From Bagarius yarrelli (taxonomy: Eukaryota > Chordata > Actinopteri > Siluriformes > Sisoridae), in contig VCAZ01000125.1 in NCBI GenBank assembly GCA_005784505.1, positions 434,001 through 498,000 on the forward strand: a stretch of DNA of 64,000 nt, written 5' to 3'. Below, piece after piece: positions 24,873 through 35,800 of this stretch. The position numbers were made by a program, and so were the translations under genes. Every line of letters begins with the position of its first letter. Position 1 is the first letter of the stretch. The notes under the pieces were generated by a model. It worked only from the letters and a program-made list of their open reading frames with translations, was not told the origin of the DNA and did not search any database.

Positions 24873-25800
24873 AGATGATCAACATGGCACCGCATAGCAA
24901 AGAACTCTCAGATGATTCAAGAAAATCAAATCTTTACAAAGAAGATCTGTAACACCCTGAAAATGAGTTACAGTACAGTAGCCAGGGTCATACAGAGGTT
25001 TTGCTAGACAGGTTCCACTCAGAGTCCCTCTGCTGTGTGTCAGGTGCAAAAGCTGGCTTTAAAACAGACACGAGTGCTGCCAGCATTGGTTTAGAGGTTG
25101 CAGAAACGGGAGGTTAGCTTGTCAGTCCTCAGACCATATGCCACACACTGCAACAAGTTGGTTTGCATTGCCCAGAAAGAGGCCTCTTCTGAAGCTGCCG
25201 CACAAGAAAGGCCACAAACAGTTTGCTGAAGACGACCTGCCCAAGAGTATGAATTACGGAAACCATGTCCTGTGGTCTGCTAAGACTTGTTTGTCTCAGA
25301 TGCTGTCCAGCATGTGTGGCGACGCCCTGGTGAGGAGTACCAAGAAAATTGTTTTTTGCCTATAGTTAAGCATAGTGGTGGTAGCATCATGGTTCTGGGC
25401 TGCATGACTGCTGCTGAGAAAAAAAAAACATGGACTCCAGCATGTATTGTGACATTTTAAAGCAGATGTTGCAAACTGATGACAGTTTGCAACATAACGA
25501 CCCCAAACACACCGACAAGATGACAACTGCCTTGCCGAGGAAGCTGAAGGTGATAAAGTGGCCAAATATGTCTCTAGACCTGAAACCTATTAAGCACCTG
25601 AAACCTATTAAGCACCTGAAACCTATTAAGCACCTGCGGAAGGTGGCGACGCACCATGTGTCTATCATCCAGCAGCTCTGTGATATCATTATGGGAGAGT
25701 GGAAGAGCATGCCAGCAACAACATGTGCAGCTCTGGTGAATTTCATGCCTAGGTGGATTAAAGCAGTGCTAGATAACAACGGTACACAGTTTTGACATGT
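24873..25800 (+). mobile_element. Tc1-like transposon with dead transposase
   Basis: The frame-shifted transposase can be followed: HSGGSIMVLGCMTAAE (about 25372-25415), SLQHNDPKHTDKMTTALP (second catalytic Asp region, about 25490-25545), and SLDLKPIKHL (about 25568) where active relatives have S-DLNPIEHLW. The third catalytic Glu of DD34E is Lys here. An upstream helix-turn-helix part is present but broken. An in-frame 18-bp triplication sits at that last motif. Confidence 0.8.
25578..25631 (+). repeat. 18-bp unit x3 inside Tc1 transposase
   Basis: ACCTGAAACCTATTAAGC occurs three times perfectly, giving LKPIKH repeated in frame. The shared Glu-to-Lys change in every unit indicates expansion of an already inactive copy. 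Confidence 0.95.
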
Positions 25801-25820
25801 TTACTTACGTGTTTAAGTGA

Positions 25821-25840
25821 TATATATATATATATATATC
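25821..25840. repeat. short (TA)n run
   Basis: About ten TA units just past the Tc1 remnant. Confidence 0.8.
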
Positions 25841-25859
25841 ACAAATATAACTTAAAATT

Positions 25860-26975
25860 GAATTGAATTATTCCATTCCAAGATTTATGGATTTATTACC
25901 CTTGTCAAGGTCTAGACATACAACACAAATGATAGGAATTATACATGTAGCAACTGGAACACAAAGAGTGAGTGTAAACTGTAACTCGAGCAGGGCCTGT
26001 AGGCTTTACTGCTGTACTTATGAAAAACAGGCCATTGGGTTTCTTTCATTTTGGCAAAAAGGATGGTAAAAACTTGTTCTGAATTAGACTGAATTATTAG
26101 TAATGTGAAGAGCAGTTTGTGGCCTCAGCAGCAAGAGAGACATCCAGGTGCAGAGGAAACTGAAGCATCCCACAGAGAGAGTACTCCGATTCAGAGATCT
26201 TCAGGCTTTAGCTCCAACTGTGGGTGGTACGGTATTGGCTGGATAGAAGCAGATCTTTTGGATCACTGCGCAACAACATACTTTCTTCTTCATTTTCAAG
26301 AAATGTCAGCCAAATAGAGGAAACTAAACAATATGAATTCAGTGACATTCAAGTTCTCTAGATCCCAGACTGGCAAATTATGCTTTTAAGCTGATGCAGC
26401 CCTGATTGCAAGATGACTCATTAACAAAACCTACATTATACTATCATTGATTGCATATCGCTATTAAATACTTGTGTCTGATAGAAAGTGGGGATTTCTT
26501 TAATTACTTAAGAAGTAGAAGCTCTGATATTTAGTATTTAGCATTAAACAGCATTTAAAATTTGTAAGACTTTCGGTAAGAAAAAAAAAAAAAAAAAGGA
26601 AGTATGTATTTTGATTAAAGAATTAGTAAATTTTCCTATGTTATTCTGCTGCTGTGTAAATGAGAGTTGGTAACAGATCCTTAGTGCTGTGGTACAGAAA
26701 AAACAAACCACTTCCTGAAACATGCTTATAAGAAAACTACTGTCAACCAAAAGTCTTTTTTTGTTTACCTTGCTGTTGCACACTCTATAAAGAGCTAAAT
26801 CAACTAGAAACTGATTTGAAGAGCAATTAAACACGAATTACCCTTTTTGGAAGATGGACTTTCTGGGTAATAATAATGTTTATTAAAAAAATGAACACTT
26901 CTATCTAATGCAAACCTATATTTCAGTTACAAATAAAACATTTAATCAATCTGATCTTCCAAAAAAAAAAAAAAG
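25860..26975. other. Intergenic DNA, nothing recognised
   Basis: AT-rich with an A-run at about 26580; only shadow ORFs. Confidence 0.45.
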
Positions 26976-27074
26976 CCAATACACTAGAGCTGTGTAAACA
27001 TATCGATACAGCTAACTACTGTGATAGTTTAGCCTCAGGTATTGATACATATTTCAATTGTTTTAAACTGATTT

Positions 27075-27603
27075 ACGCTTGTTAACCGACTCTTCTTCTC
27101 CCCTCCTCTAGATGTCGCCCTTAAAAGGTGCAGGCTATTTATTGGTCCCTCAAATAATAAAGACGACAGCAGGCGGCAAAGCCTTTTATTAAAAAGCCCC
27201 ACAGTTCTGAAACAGCCTTTCAATTAGTGTTCGGGACTCAGTCTCAGTGTTCAAGTCGAGGCTGAAGACGCATTTAATTAGCTAAGCCTTTAATCTGTAG
27301 TAGTTGTTGGGTAAAAGGGAAGAATTGAAGGGATCATGGATATAGAGTGTTTGGTGAACTGGGATATTTGTATGCTGTTGCTCAATCAGGCTTGTTGACT
27401 TTGGTGTGGTGGGCCGGCCTTTATCCCCGAGATCCCTTATGTCTGTGTTATCTTTTGGCTCTGGCTTTTAGTTAGGCTGCCATAGCTAGTCTTGCTGGAG
27501 TCCCCAATCTACACAATATGTCCTTAACTCTTACACAACAATATCTCTTTCTCTCATATTATTTATTTATATTTATTATATATACGATATATATATATAT
27601 ATA

Positions 27604-27674
<71 letters not shown>

Positions 27675-27930
27675 ATCACTCAATATGCTGTAATTAACAA
27701 TAACATGCGGTGTTACCTAGATGGAGATGGGTTTCTATTGAGTCTGGCTCCTCTCAAGGTTTCTACCTACTTTATCTCAGCACGTTATTTTCTTGCCACA
27801 GTTGCCTCTAGCTTGCTCATTAGGGACAAACTTACACTTTTCACTGTTACTGCATCCTGTGTAAAGCTGCTTTAAGACAATGTCTGTTGTGAAAACCGCT
27901 ATACAAATAAAACTGAATTCAATTGAATTC
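27075..27930 (+). mobile_element. L2/Rex1-like LINE 3' end
   Basis: Degraded ORF2 C-terminus (SVRDSVSVFKSRLKTHLIS with a leading frameshift, stop near 27283) is followed by a 3' UTR containing a TA microsatellite. The conserved tail reads TCTGGCTCCTCTCAAGGTTT, AGCTTGCTCATTAGGGACAA and GTAAAGCTGCTTTAAGACAA, then AATAAAACTGAATTCAATTG. The (AATTG)-type end is the standard terminus of this family. Confidence 0.75.
27585..27669. repeat. (TA)n microsatellite within LINE 3' UTR
   Basis: About 85 bp of TA with two interruptions. Confidence 0.95.
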
Positions 27931-28069
27931 TGCCATCATCTAGGAATCAAACATGGCGGAATTTTTAGCCATTTGTAATATTTTAAAATGTATTGGAATA
28001 TGAATTATATGGCAATATATCGTGATATATTGTATAGTGAAGCTTTTGCCAATACACAGCCCTAACACA

Positions 28070-30890
28070 ATGCAGTACTGTTGAGTTTGTTATGAAGTAG
28101 TTAACACCTCGAACTCCGTCAAGGCCATAAAACGGGGAAAATTAAATGAGTGTAATTAGTTAATCATTACTGGCATATAAAGCAAATCAGCAGTCATCTG
28201 TATTCAAGCCTCCAGCATCAATGCTAATGCTCAGATCTCACGATTAGGACAAAAAACATGTGCAGTCAAAAATGCTCAGGTTGAGACATATAACACACAA
28301 AAGCACAACAAAAATAGAAAAAAAAAAGGACAAAACCCAGAAGGATGTGATGGAAAAAAAAAGAAAGATGTTTTTCCAAAGGTGAGATTTTTTCAGCTTT
28401 CAGGAGAAGCAGTACCACCTGCTGCAGCTGGCTTCGTCACAGAGTGGAAGTGAGTCACTGCTCATGTCACGGATGGCTGGGCAGCGACCATTAACACATT
28501 AAACACATGCTAGAGGAGACATATGCCCGCGCGCACACAAACACACAGGCCATTAACACATTAAACACTCCACTACATTCGCAGATGTCCACGCAAAATG
28601 TCACCCCCACCTCTTTCCATCCTGTGAGTCATCATGACATATTCATAACCTTCTTCCCATGACCTCAGCAGAAACATCATCGCTGTACAGCTTATTGGTG
28701 TCAGAAGGCTTTCTTGACTAGAGAAGAAACACTGCAAAGGGGCCACTTTTAAAAGCAGAAGGGAAAACAGGCACTAATTAAGAAACTGAGAGTACATACC
28801 AAGAATTTAACCATGGAACACATCGATGGAGGAGGGGCAACACTTTTATAATACACAACAGGGGTAGCTACTACAGTTATAACATACACTCATCTCAAAA
28901 CAAAGTGACGAACAGAAAATAAACCTTGCCGGGAACAAAACTTAGCAATTACGGATGCTACTTTGTGTGGGACTGTCTTCGGCTTCCACCTCCTCCTCCT
29001 GTTGCTTTTATAGCATGTGTCCTTTTAAGTCACACACTGTTAAATAAACCAAGAGGATGACTTACAGTAAACAACACTGCAGATACTGAAAATAATGAGT
29101 ATTTACCAAGACACATCACTATTAATAAAACGACGCCAGAGGCCATGAGACGTTCTCACGCTTCCAGACGCTCGATATCGAGACTGAATTTTAAAGATTA
29201 TGTCCTCGGTTTCATTCAAATTATATCAAACTGAAACACGAATGAAATGGAGAACATTTTCTCAACATGACTTATGGCTTTCATTACAGGGTGTCGTTAG
29301 ATCTGTGTCGGAAATGTATATGATAAAGGAGAATGATATTAGGCAATGCAACAAAACAAAACAACAGGCAGAACAGCCAAAATAATCATCTCTCAGGTTA
29401 AGATAGGACATCTTTAGAGCTGTAGGACAGGTAAAATAGACAGGTAGGAAAATTATTGTGATCTGTGTTGTCCACATATGCGGAGTGTGTTATTGACCCA
29501 CCTGGTTCACAGTGACACTATCACAGTTTACAAAACTCCTCGTGTGCCAACACTTCCTGCTTATCTGCTTTTAGCCTTCTGTTTCCCTCTTCACGTTCTG
29601 TTCGCTGACACGGGGACCAACTAACCCAAACTCAGCCGTCCACTAAGCCTATCTGACAGATTCCTGGATAAGCAGAACATATACTGTGGTAAGTAAATTT
29701 CAAGAGAAAAACAAATTTGTTCTTTCACACAAAAGCATTTACACACACAAACCCACAGAATGTACATTTATATACACTACAACAAAGACACATGGCAAAC
29801 ATGAAGGGCTGGTGAACAAAAAATACAGCAAAAAAAACCTGTTTAAGGATTTGGTAAATATTTGAAGATGTTAGTCAGTGAAAAAAACCTGTCATCAAGC
29901 TGATCGCTAAGGAGTGGCTTATCCAGCCAGACTGAACAGATCATTTCTGCATTTTCTTCTTCAACAGTCTTCGCCTTTGTGTGCTCACCTGTTCCACCAA
30001 CAGAAACTTTTTAACAGGACAAATATTTGTCATTATATTATTAGCAGAATGTGGAGTAAATAAATAAAGCCATCAAATTAGACTCCATATGGCATTATGT
30101 TTTAACCGAGACAACATGTGTGTGTATCCGTCACTTACTATGCTATCATTATATTATCTTGGGGTTAGATTAAAGCAAGCAGTATTACAGAGAAAAAAAA
30201 AAGTGTCCAGCACGAATCAATACAAACTTAAGCAAAAGACACAAAAATTTTCTGCCTGTTTTTTTAAAGGAATTACAAGGAGGCTTCAACACCTGCGTTA
30301 CTATCCGTCTATTATAACAGGAACAATTAAATGTTAATATACACTTAATAGCCATTTTAAAGGAATTCTTATTCATTTAGGTATTTAATCAGACAGTCAT
30401 ACAGCTTCAAAATATTATACAAACATCATCCAAGTCTTTAGTTAATGTTCACGTGATCACTGTGACTCTGTGACCAGGGTCTGGCACGGCTGTTGGGATG
30501 AGATGTGGTGACAACTGGTTTGTGGATTTCATAAACTGTTGGGATTTTACACAACAGGCTCCAGAGTTTATTTAGAACAATGTGGCTTATCAGTCCTCAC
30601 TAGGACCTGAAATATGCTGTGAAAATATTAACATTTGATTAAGTGTAACCACTATTTACAAAAACACTAAGCAAAAAAAAAAAAAAAAAACTATGTGAAG
30701 TCGTGGTTTTTGAAGTCTGCTGTTACATGATTAGCCCATTGAAGTAAATAATTAAGGAATAATAAGCAGAGGTACAGATTTATTCCAGTACCTTTTAAAA
30801 TGGCCAGTAAATATAAAACATATGTTTAAAATAGCTCATTTAGACCTCGTGGGTAAAGGAAAATCTAAGAAGAATACAGTTTGATGATAT
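28070..30890. other. Intergenic DNA between man1a2 and tent5c
   Basis: Largely free of transposons I recognise, with scattered A-runs. No exon with splice sites and no RNA gene could be supported. It includes GC-richer patches near 28400-28700 and 29560-29660 that could be regulatory, but nothing specific is visible. Confidence 0.4.
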
Positions 30891-30913
30891 TTCTCGTCAC
30901 TTTATGTAACATC

Positions 30914-30919
30914 TTTATT
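30914..30919 (-). terminator. man1a2: Poly(A) signal AATAAA, man1a2
   Basis: The minus strand reads GATTCAATAAAGATG. It is a good candidate end for the man1a2 transcript, giving a 3' UTR of about 1.9 kb. A second AATAAA lies at 30779-30784. Confidence 0.5.
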
Positions 30920-32108
30920 GAATCGGTCACATTTGAAAAGATATTTACAGTACTCTCAGTTCAGTAAAAATACAGAATACAATACACAGCTCTCAAAATC
31001 CACCTAGTGGTCAAAAAAAAAAAAAAAAAACTAAAAAAAACCCCAAAACCTGACAGTAATGAGATACTCCGAATGAGGAAGAGAGGGTAAATAAATGGGG
31101 GGAAAAGCATTGAGAACATCTATAGAGAGCAACAGCACATTGTTGCTGCTGCCACCTGGAGTATAGGTGAAGCAAGGACAACTGTACTGCTTCCAGATGC
31201 AGAGAGGTGTGTGGCGGTGGAAACAAATGCTCTCGCAGGTGAGAAAAACGGTTCCTTCCAGCCGGTGCTGCTTATTACGTGCATTATAAAACACCGCATA
31301 TTGTTTTCCAGTGGAAAAGGAACTGGTTTGAAATTCTGTTTTTTACGAGGTACAGCAGGAGTGGCCCTCTTCCTGTTATCTTGAGACTGGAGCTCCTTCA
31401 AACATCACAGTCTCATCAGTTTAATGGCAGACAAATCAACACTCAGTGGGGGAAGGGGGGGCATTTATGGCTGGAATGAAAAAAAAAAAAATTGTTCCAA
31501 AGCCCAAGAAACGTCCGTGCTTTAGGTGCAAAACCAGTACAAAAGGTGGCTTAATCATGGAGAGGTTAGCATATTCTCTGTGCCTTTATAAAACATGACT
31601 CGGTTTATCAAAAGTTATTTGTTGTCTGTCATTTTCTCTGTCTTGACTGACGTGTTCGGTATTTTTAGTGGAGAAACTCATCAGTGAGAGAAAAACAAAA
31701 CAAAAATTGGGGAGAGAGATACAGTTTTTCTTGCTCCTGCTTTAGAAACATTTAAATATGCATATGTGAGGTCATAAATCCAATACTAATTCAGTCGAGC
31801 AGCGTGGATAAGAGCCAGAACACACAACCCTACAACTCAGCCTGGTCGAGTGTATAAAAGAAAAGAAAGGAGGGTATACTTACATGCTCACTGTAAGAAA
31901 AAACAATTAATAGTTTTTGCTTCTTTTTTTTTTTTAAACAAGTTTGGAATAACTGTGTGCAATGAAAGCAACACTTAATCTGTTAGATCTGCAATCGAGT
32001 GCAAAACCTTTTCCCCCACTAACCATGGTGAACCAAGAACATACTTGACTATAAATATGGACCAGAAAGTTTACTGGAGGCTATTAGCGGACTAACACAA
32101 GAATGTGT

Positions 32109-32130
32109 ACACACACACACACACACACAT
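32109..32130. repeat. (CA)n microsatellite in proposed 3' UTR
   Basis: About 11 CA units; reads as GU repeats in the man1a2 mRNA. Confidence 0.85.
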
Positions 32131-32764
32131 ATTGTATCAGTACAAGAGAAGCCACAGAGATCCCACAGAGAGCCTCTGGGCTGCATTCTCACAAAGAGGA
32201 AGAGTGGAAGAGATTTCAGAGGTCATATCATCCAGCTGTTGTCTCCCATAGCTCCTGGTTGGGGTCAGAGTTCAGCGTGAAGGAGTATGGAAGTGTAGTG
32301 GGGAGGGGGGGGGTTGTTAGTTTGGCTCGGAAAGCCATTTGTCCTGCTGCTCTGATTAAGCAATAAAAAAAACCCAATAAGCCATGTAAAATCCTCTTTC
32401 TTCACAGAGAAAAAAAAAAACATTGTCTGTGTTTGTTCGTTAGCTGCAACACATGACCGCTGCTGATTTGTTTGCTGAGCTGTAATGTTCTTACAAATTC
32501 CACTAACGTCTGAGCCATGCAGCCAATGAATGAGTCACTTAAGCTCCCTGTGCCTGAGAGTGGAAAGAAAATACAAGCGACACATAGATGAGTAGACAAA
32601 GTCATTGAGTGTGTCCTGGTCCCCTCTGCTTGGCAGTATAAACCCAGAGTCCAGGTGGGTGAGCGGAGAAGACCCTTAAACGCCTTAACTTCCGAAGGCA
32701 GGTACCTGCAGTCTGTCAGATAAAGAGGAGGTGAGCATCCACACTCGCTGAAGCTCCTTTATCG

Positions 32765-32891
32765 TTATGCCAGACTGCCAGGCAGGGTGATGTTGCCCAG
32801 GTGTAGCACTGGTAGTGGATGAGCTTCTGTGTTGAAGACCCAGTTCTCTAAAGGCAGCAGATCATCACTGGAGAACAGCAGATACAGATAC
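32765..32891 (-). CDS. man1a2: man1a2 last coding exon with stop
   Basis: Encodes YLYLLFSSDDLLPLENWVFN, then TEAHPLPVLHLGNITLPGSL, Ala and TAA. FNTEAHP carries the calcium-binding Thr found at the barrel base in GH47. NIT is a potential N-glycosylation site. Acceptor TGTAG|GTATCT. The C-terminus is a little shorter than the human one. Confidence 0.95.
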
Positions 32892-35800
32892 CTACAGTAC
32901 ATCGAAAGACAAAAAACAGCTGTGAACCTTATGAATAACTGGACTTAAGTTTTTACATCATAGCTGCAGTGATGCAGCTTCAACAGCAGGTGGCAGTAAT
33001 AGTTAAAAAGGCTGAGTGCTGTGTCAAAGAGTTGATTTTATACTTTATAAAGCTATTAATTTTTCAGAAGACCAACTTTTACCTGTAAGACTGAAAAAAT
33101 GAAAATATGAGAAAAAGAAATAAATACTTGAGAGTCTCTGCCAAAAAGAAGCTCTGCTGGACGTCATCATAGGTCGGGTTCGAGGAGTAGACGTCTTTAA
33201 CCCCAGAGAATCCCCCACTGACTCTGCAATATTTATCGATAGCCTGCAGTGAAAGAAACAGTGAGATTTATGCTTAACTGGAAGACAGGCTTTTACAATG
33301 TTATATATATTCATGGAACTGAATAGATAGAAAATACAGTATACAAGAGAGGATTATCTGTGTTAGGACTGCACAATATATCATTTCAGCACTGATACCG
33401 CAATGTGTGCATCTGCAATAGCCAGATTCAGGTGGGGATTATTACTGACTGCATCACAGTTCAGAGTGGATTCATTCAAGTGTAATAATGGAGTGAAAGT
33501 TTAGCATTCGCACATTGTTTAAGGTCTGTTACTGCGTAAACATTTCGAGTTTAAAGCATTCAGGCACAAAAAACAGTCATGTTTGTAGCTTTAACGAAGA
33601 TTAATTGTAGTTAATTTAAACAGCGATGTCTGTACATTTCATTTCATTATTTAATTTCTGTAACGGAATCTGTATAAAAATTTCACCTACATTTTTGTTC
33701 TATTGTATTTATCTATGCTTATAATTTGTGTATTAGAATTTACACAGATGCACTCCCTTACGTAATCACCCCAATCGTCCATAAAAAATAATAAATTCCT
33801 TTCAAACAGAGCTACTCGGGTCAACTGGTGAAATGTTTTCCTACTGCAATTTATATTGCAGAAAAACGAAATATTGCGACAATTTTTTTCCAAAATGGTG
33901 CGGTCTTTTTTCCAAAATATGGTGTATATACACCAGCTTATACCTAAGTAAACCTTCATATCTGCTTTGAGTGGCAGCCCCAGCTTGCTTCACAATGCCA
34001 AACTGGTCTGTTTCATTGACTCATATAGGTTTCGGTCACAGGATTAAAGAGGAGACGAACACAAACAACTTGCCAATAATTATTGGCCAATAAAGCTCAA
34101 CATGCTGCTATTGTTTAGCTGTAACAACGTTGGTGTCATACAGCTGCTTTATCATAGACCTATTTCACAAGGCTATGGACTGCATCTGGACCAAGCTCAC
34201 TTCCACCTAATCTATTTAGCAAACAGCAGTTTGAGCAACAGTACATCTGCAGGCCATACCAGTTACACACTAAATACTAAAGCCTACGGCCTCAGGGCAA
34301 CCGGGGAAACATTTCTAGTAGATAGATTGTGTATTTGTATAAACATGAAATAGATTGTATGCATTAAGATTGTTAAAAAAAATGTGTTTTGGTGGCATTT
34401 TGTCTTGCGTGGAAAGGAAGTGAGAGAGAGAGTTCAAGCTGGGATTTGAATTCAGGAAGCTCGGAGCACAACAGCATCATACATGTCACAGCCTAAAAGA
34501 AAATTAAACCTTGGTTTAAGTACAAGCTGACAACTAGGGCTGTTAAAAATCGCAGTACAGCTAATTATTGGGAGATTTTTTTTAATTCATGATAGTGTAA
34601 AATTTGAACATGGCAGAAAAAATAAGTGCGCTTTCGGGTTTGCCATTGTTGTATTTTTAGCTTTTTGTTTGACATTTTTTTTATTTGGAGTATTGCGATA
34701 TGTATTGCATTGCAATATATCGTAATATATTGTATCGTGACCCATGTTTCATGATATATATTGTATTGTGAGGTCAATCTTGTGGTAGCTTATACACAGG
34801 ATGATTCCAGATAAGATCATGTGGTATATAAAGCAAAAAGAGAGAAAATCAGATTTTACAATTTTTACAGTTCAGTTCTACAATTTACAGTGAATTACTA
34901 TTATGCAAAATATTGTATTTCATTTTAAAACATCAGCACCACTAATGTGTGACCGGAGCAGGGCCCCTAACCCTTTCTCTGCACCAGGAGAGCTGCAGCA
35001 GAACTGACTCTACACTCTGACTCAACTTCCTAAGCTGGGATCTGTAAGGAAATCATTTTAATGTGCTAGAAATTCAACTTGACGAAGTTTCCTTTTATAT
35101 CAGGTGGCTTTATGATCGCTTCTTACAATGTTAGGCTTTATGATATTATTTCAGCAGTACATCTATCAAGCACTGACAGGTGACGTAAATAACACTGATT
35201 ATCTCCATCCTGGCACCTATTAGTAGGTGGGATATATTAGCCAGCAACTGAACATTTAGCCCTCAAAGTGGATGTGTTAGAAGGAGGTAAAATGGGCAGG
35301 TATTAGGATTTGAGCGAGTTTGGTCCAAATGAATTTGGTCCGCTGTGGCCAATATCTCTCAAAAGTGGTCTAAGGTGTTAATGGCTCATTGATGCCTGTG
35401 AGGAGCAAAGGTTGGCCCGTGTGGTCTGATACAACAGTCGAGCTACTGTAGCTCAGATTGCTGAAGAATTTAATGCTGGTCCTGACAGAAAGGTGTCAGA
35501 ATACACAGTGCATCACAGTTTGTTGTATATGGGGTTCTGGAGCCCATGTCACAGGTACCACAAGCAATGGGCACATGAGCATCAGAAGAAGGTGTCCTGG
35601 TCTGATGAATTGTTTTCTTTTACATCATGTGGATGGCTGAGAGCAAGTGTGTTGCAAATTTGGAAAGTACATGGTACCAAGATGCATTATGGGAAGAAAG
35701 CAAGTCAGCGGAAGCACAGTGATGCTTTTGGCAATGTTGAACAGCACAACAAGTTTGAGGTGCTTGACTTCTACATTCCCCAGATCTCAATCCAATCTAG

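Larger units (their letters stand above)
26980..28066. mobile_element. TIR-type non-autonomous element, host of a nested LINE
   Basis: The left edge (AGAGCTGTGTAAACATATCG) and the reverse complement of the right edge (AGGGCTGTGTATTGGCAAAA) share an RGRGCTGTGTA core. Both edges continue with GATA/ATCG-rich sequence typical of the 'gcaatatatcg' fish repeats also seen near 33.4, 34.5 and 39.5 kb. A LINE 3' fragment occupies most of the interior. The superfamily was not identified. Confidence 0.5.
30895..32764 (-). other. man1a2: man1a2 3' untranslated region (proposed)
   Basis: The segment directly follows the man1a2 stop codon on the minus strand and holds no recognisable transposon. It includes a (CA)n tract at 32109-32130. 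Its end is inferred from the AATAAA at 30914. Confidence 0.5.

Noticed and set aside
25578..25631. Short regular repeats as a CRISPR-like array
   Set aside because: The units are directly adjacent without spacers and lie inside a Tc1 transposase in a eukaryotic genome.
31011..31479. Overlapping small frames on both strands
   Set aside because: They lie in the proposed man1a2 3' UTR, have no conserved motif and run into A/T tracts.
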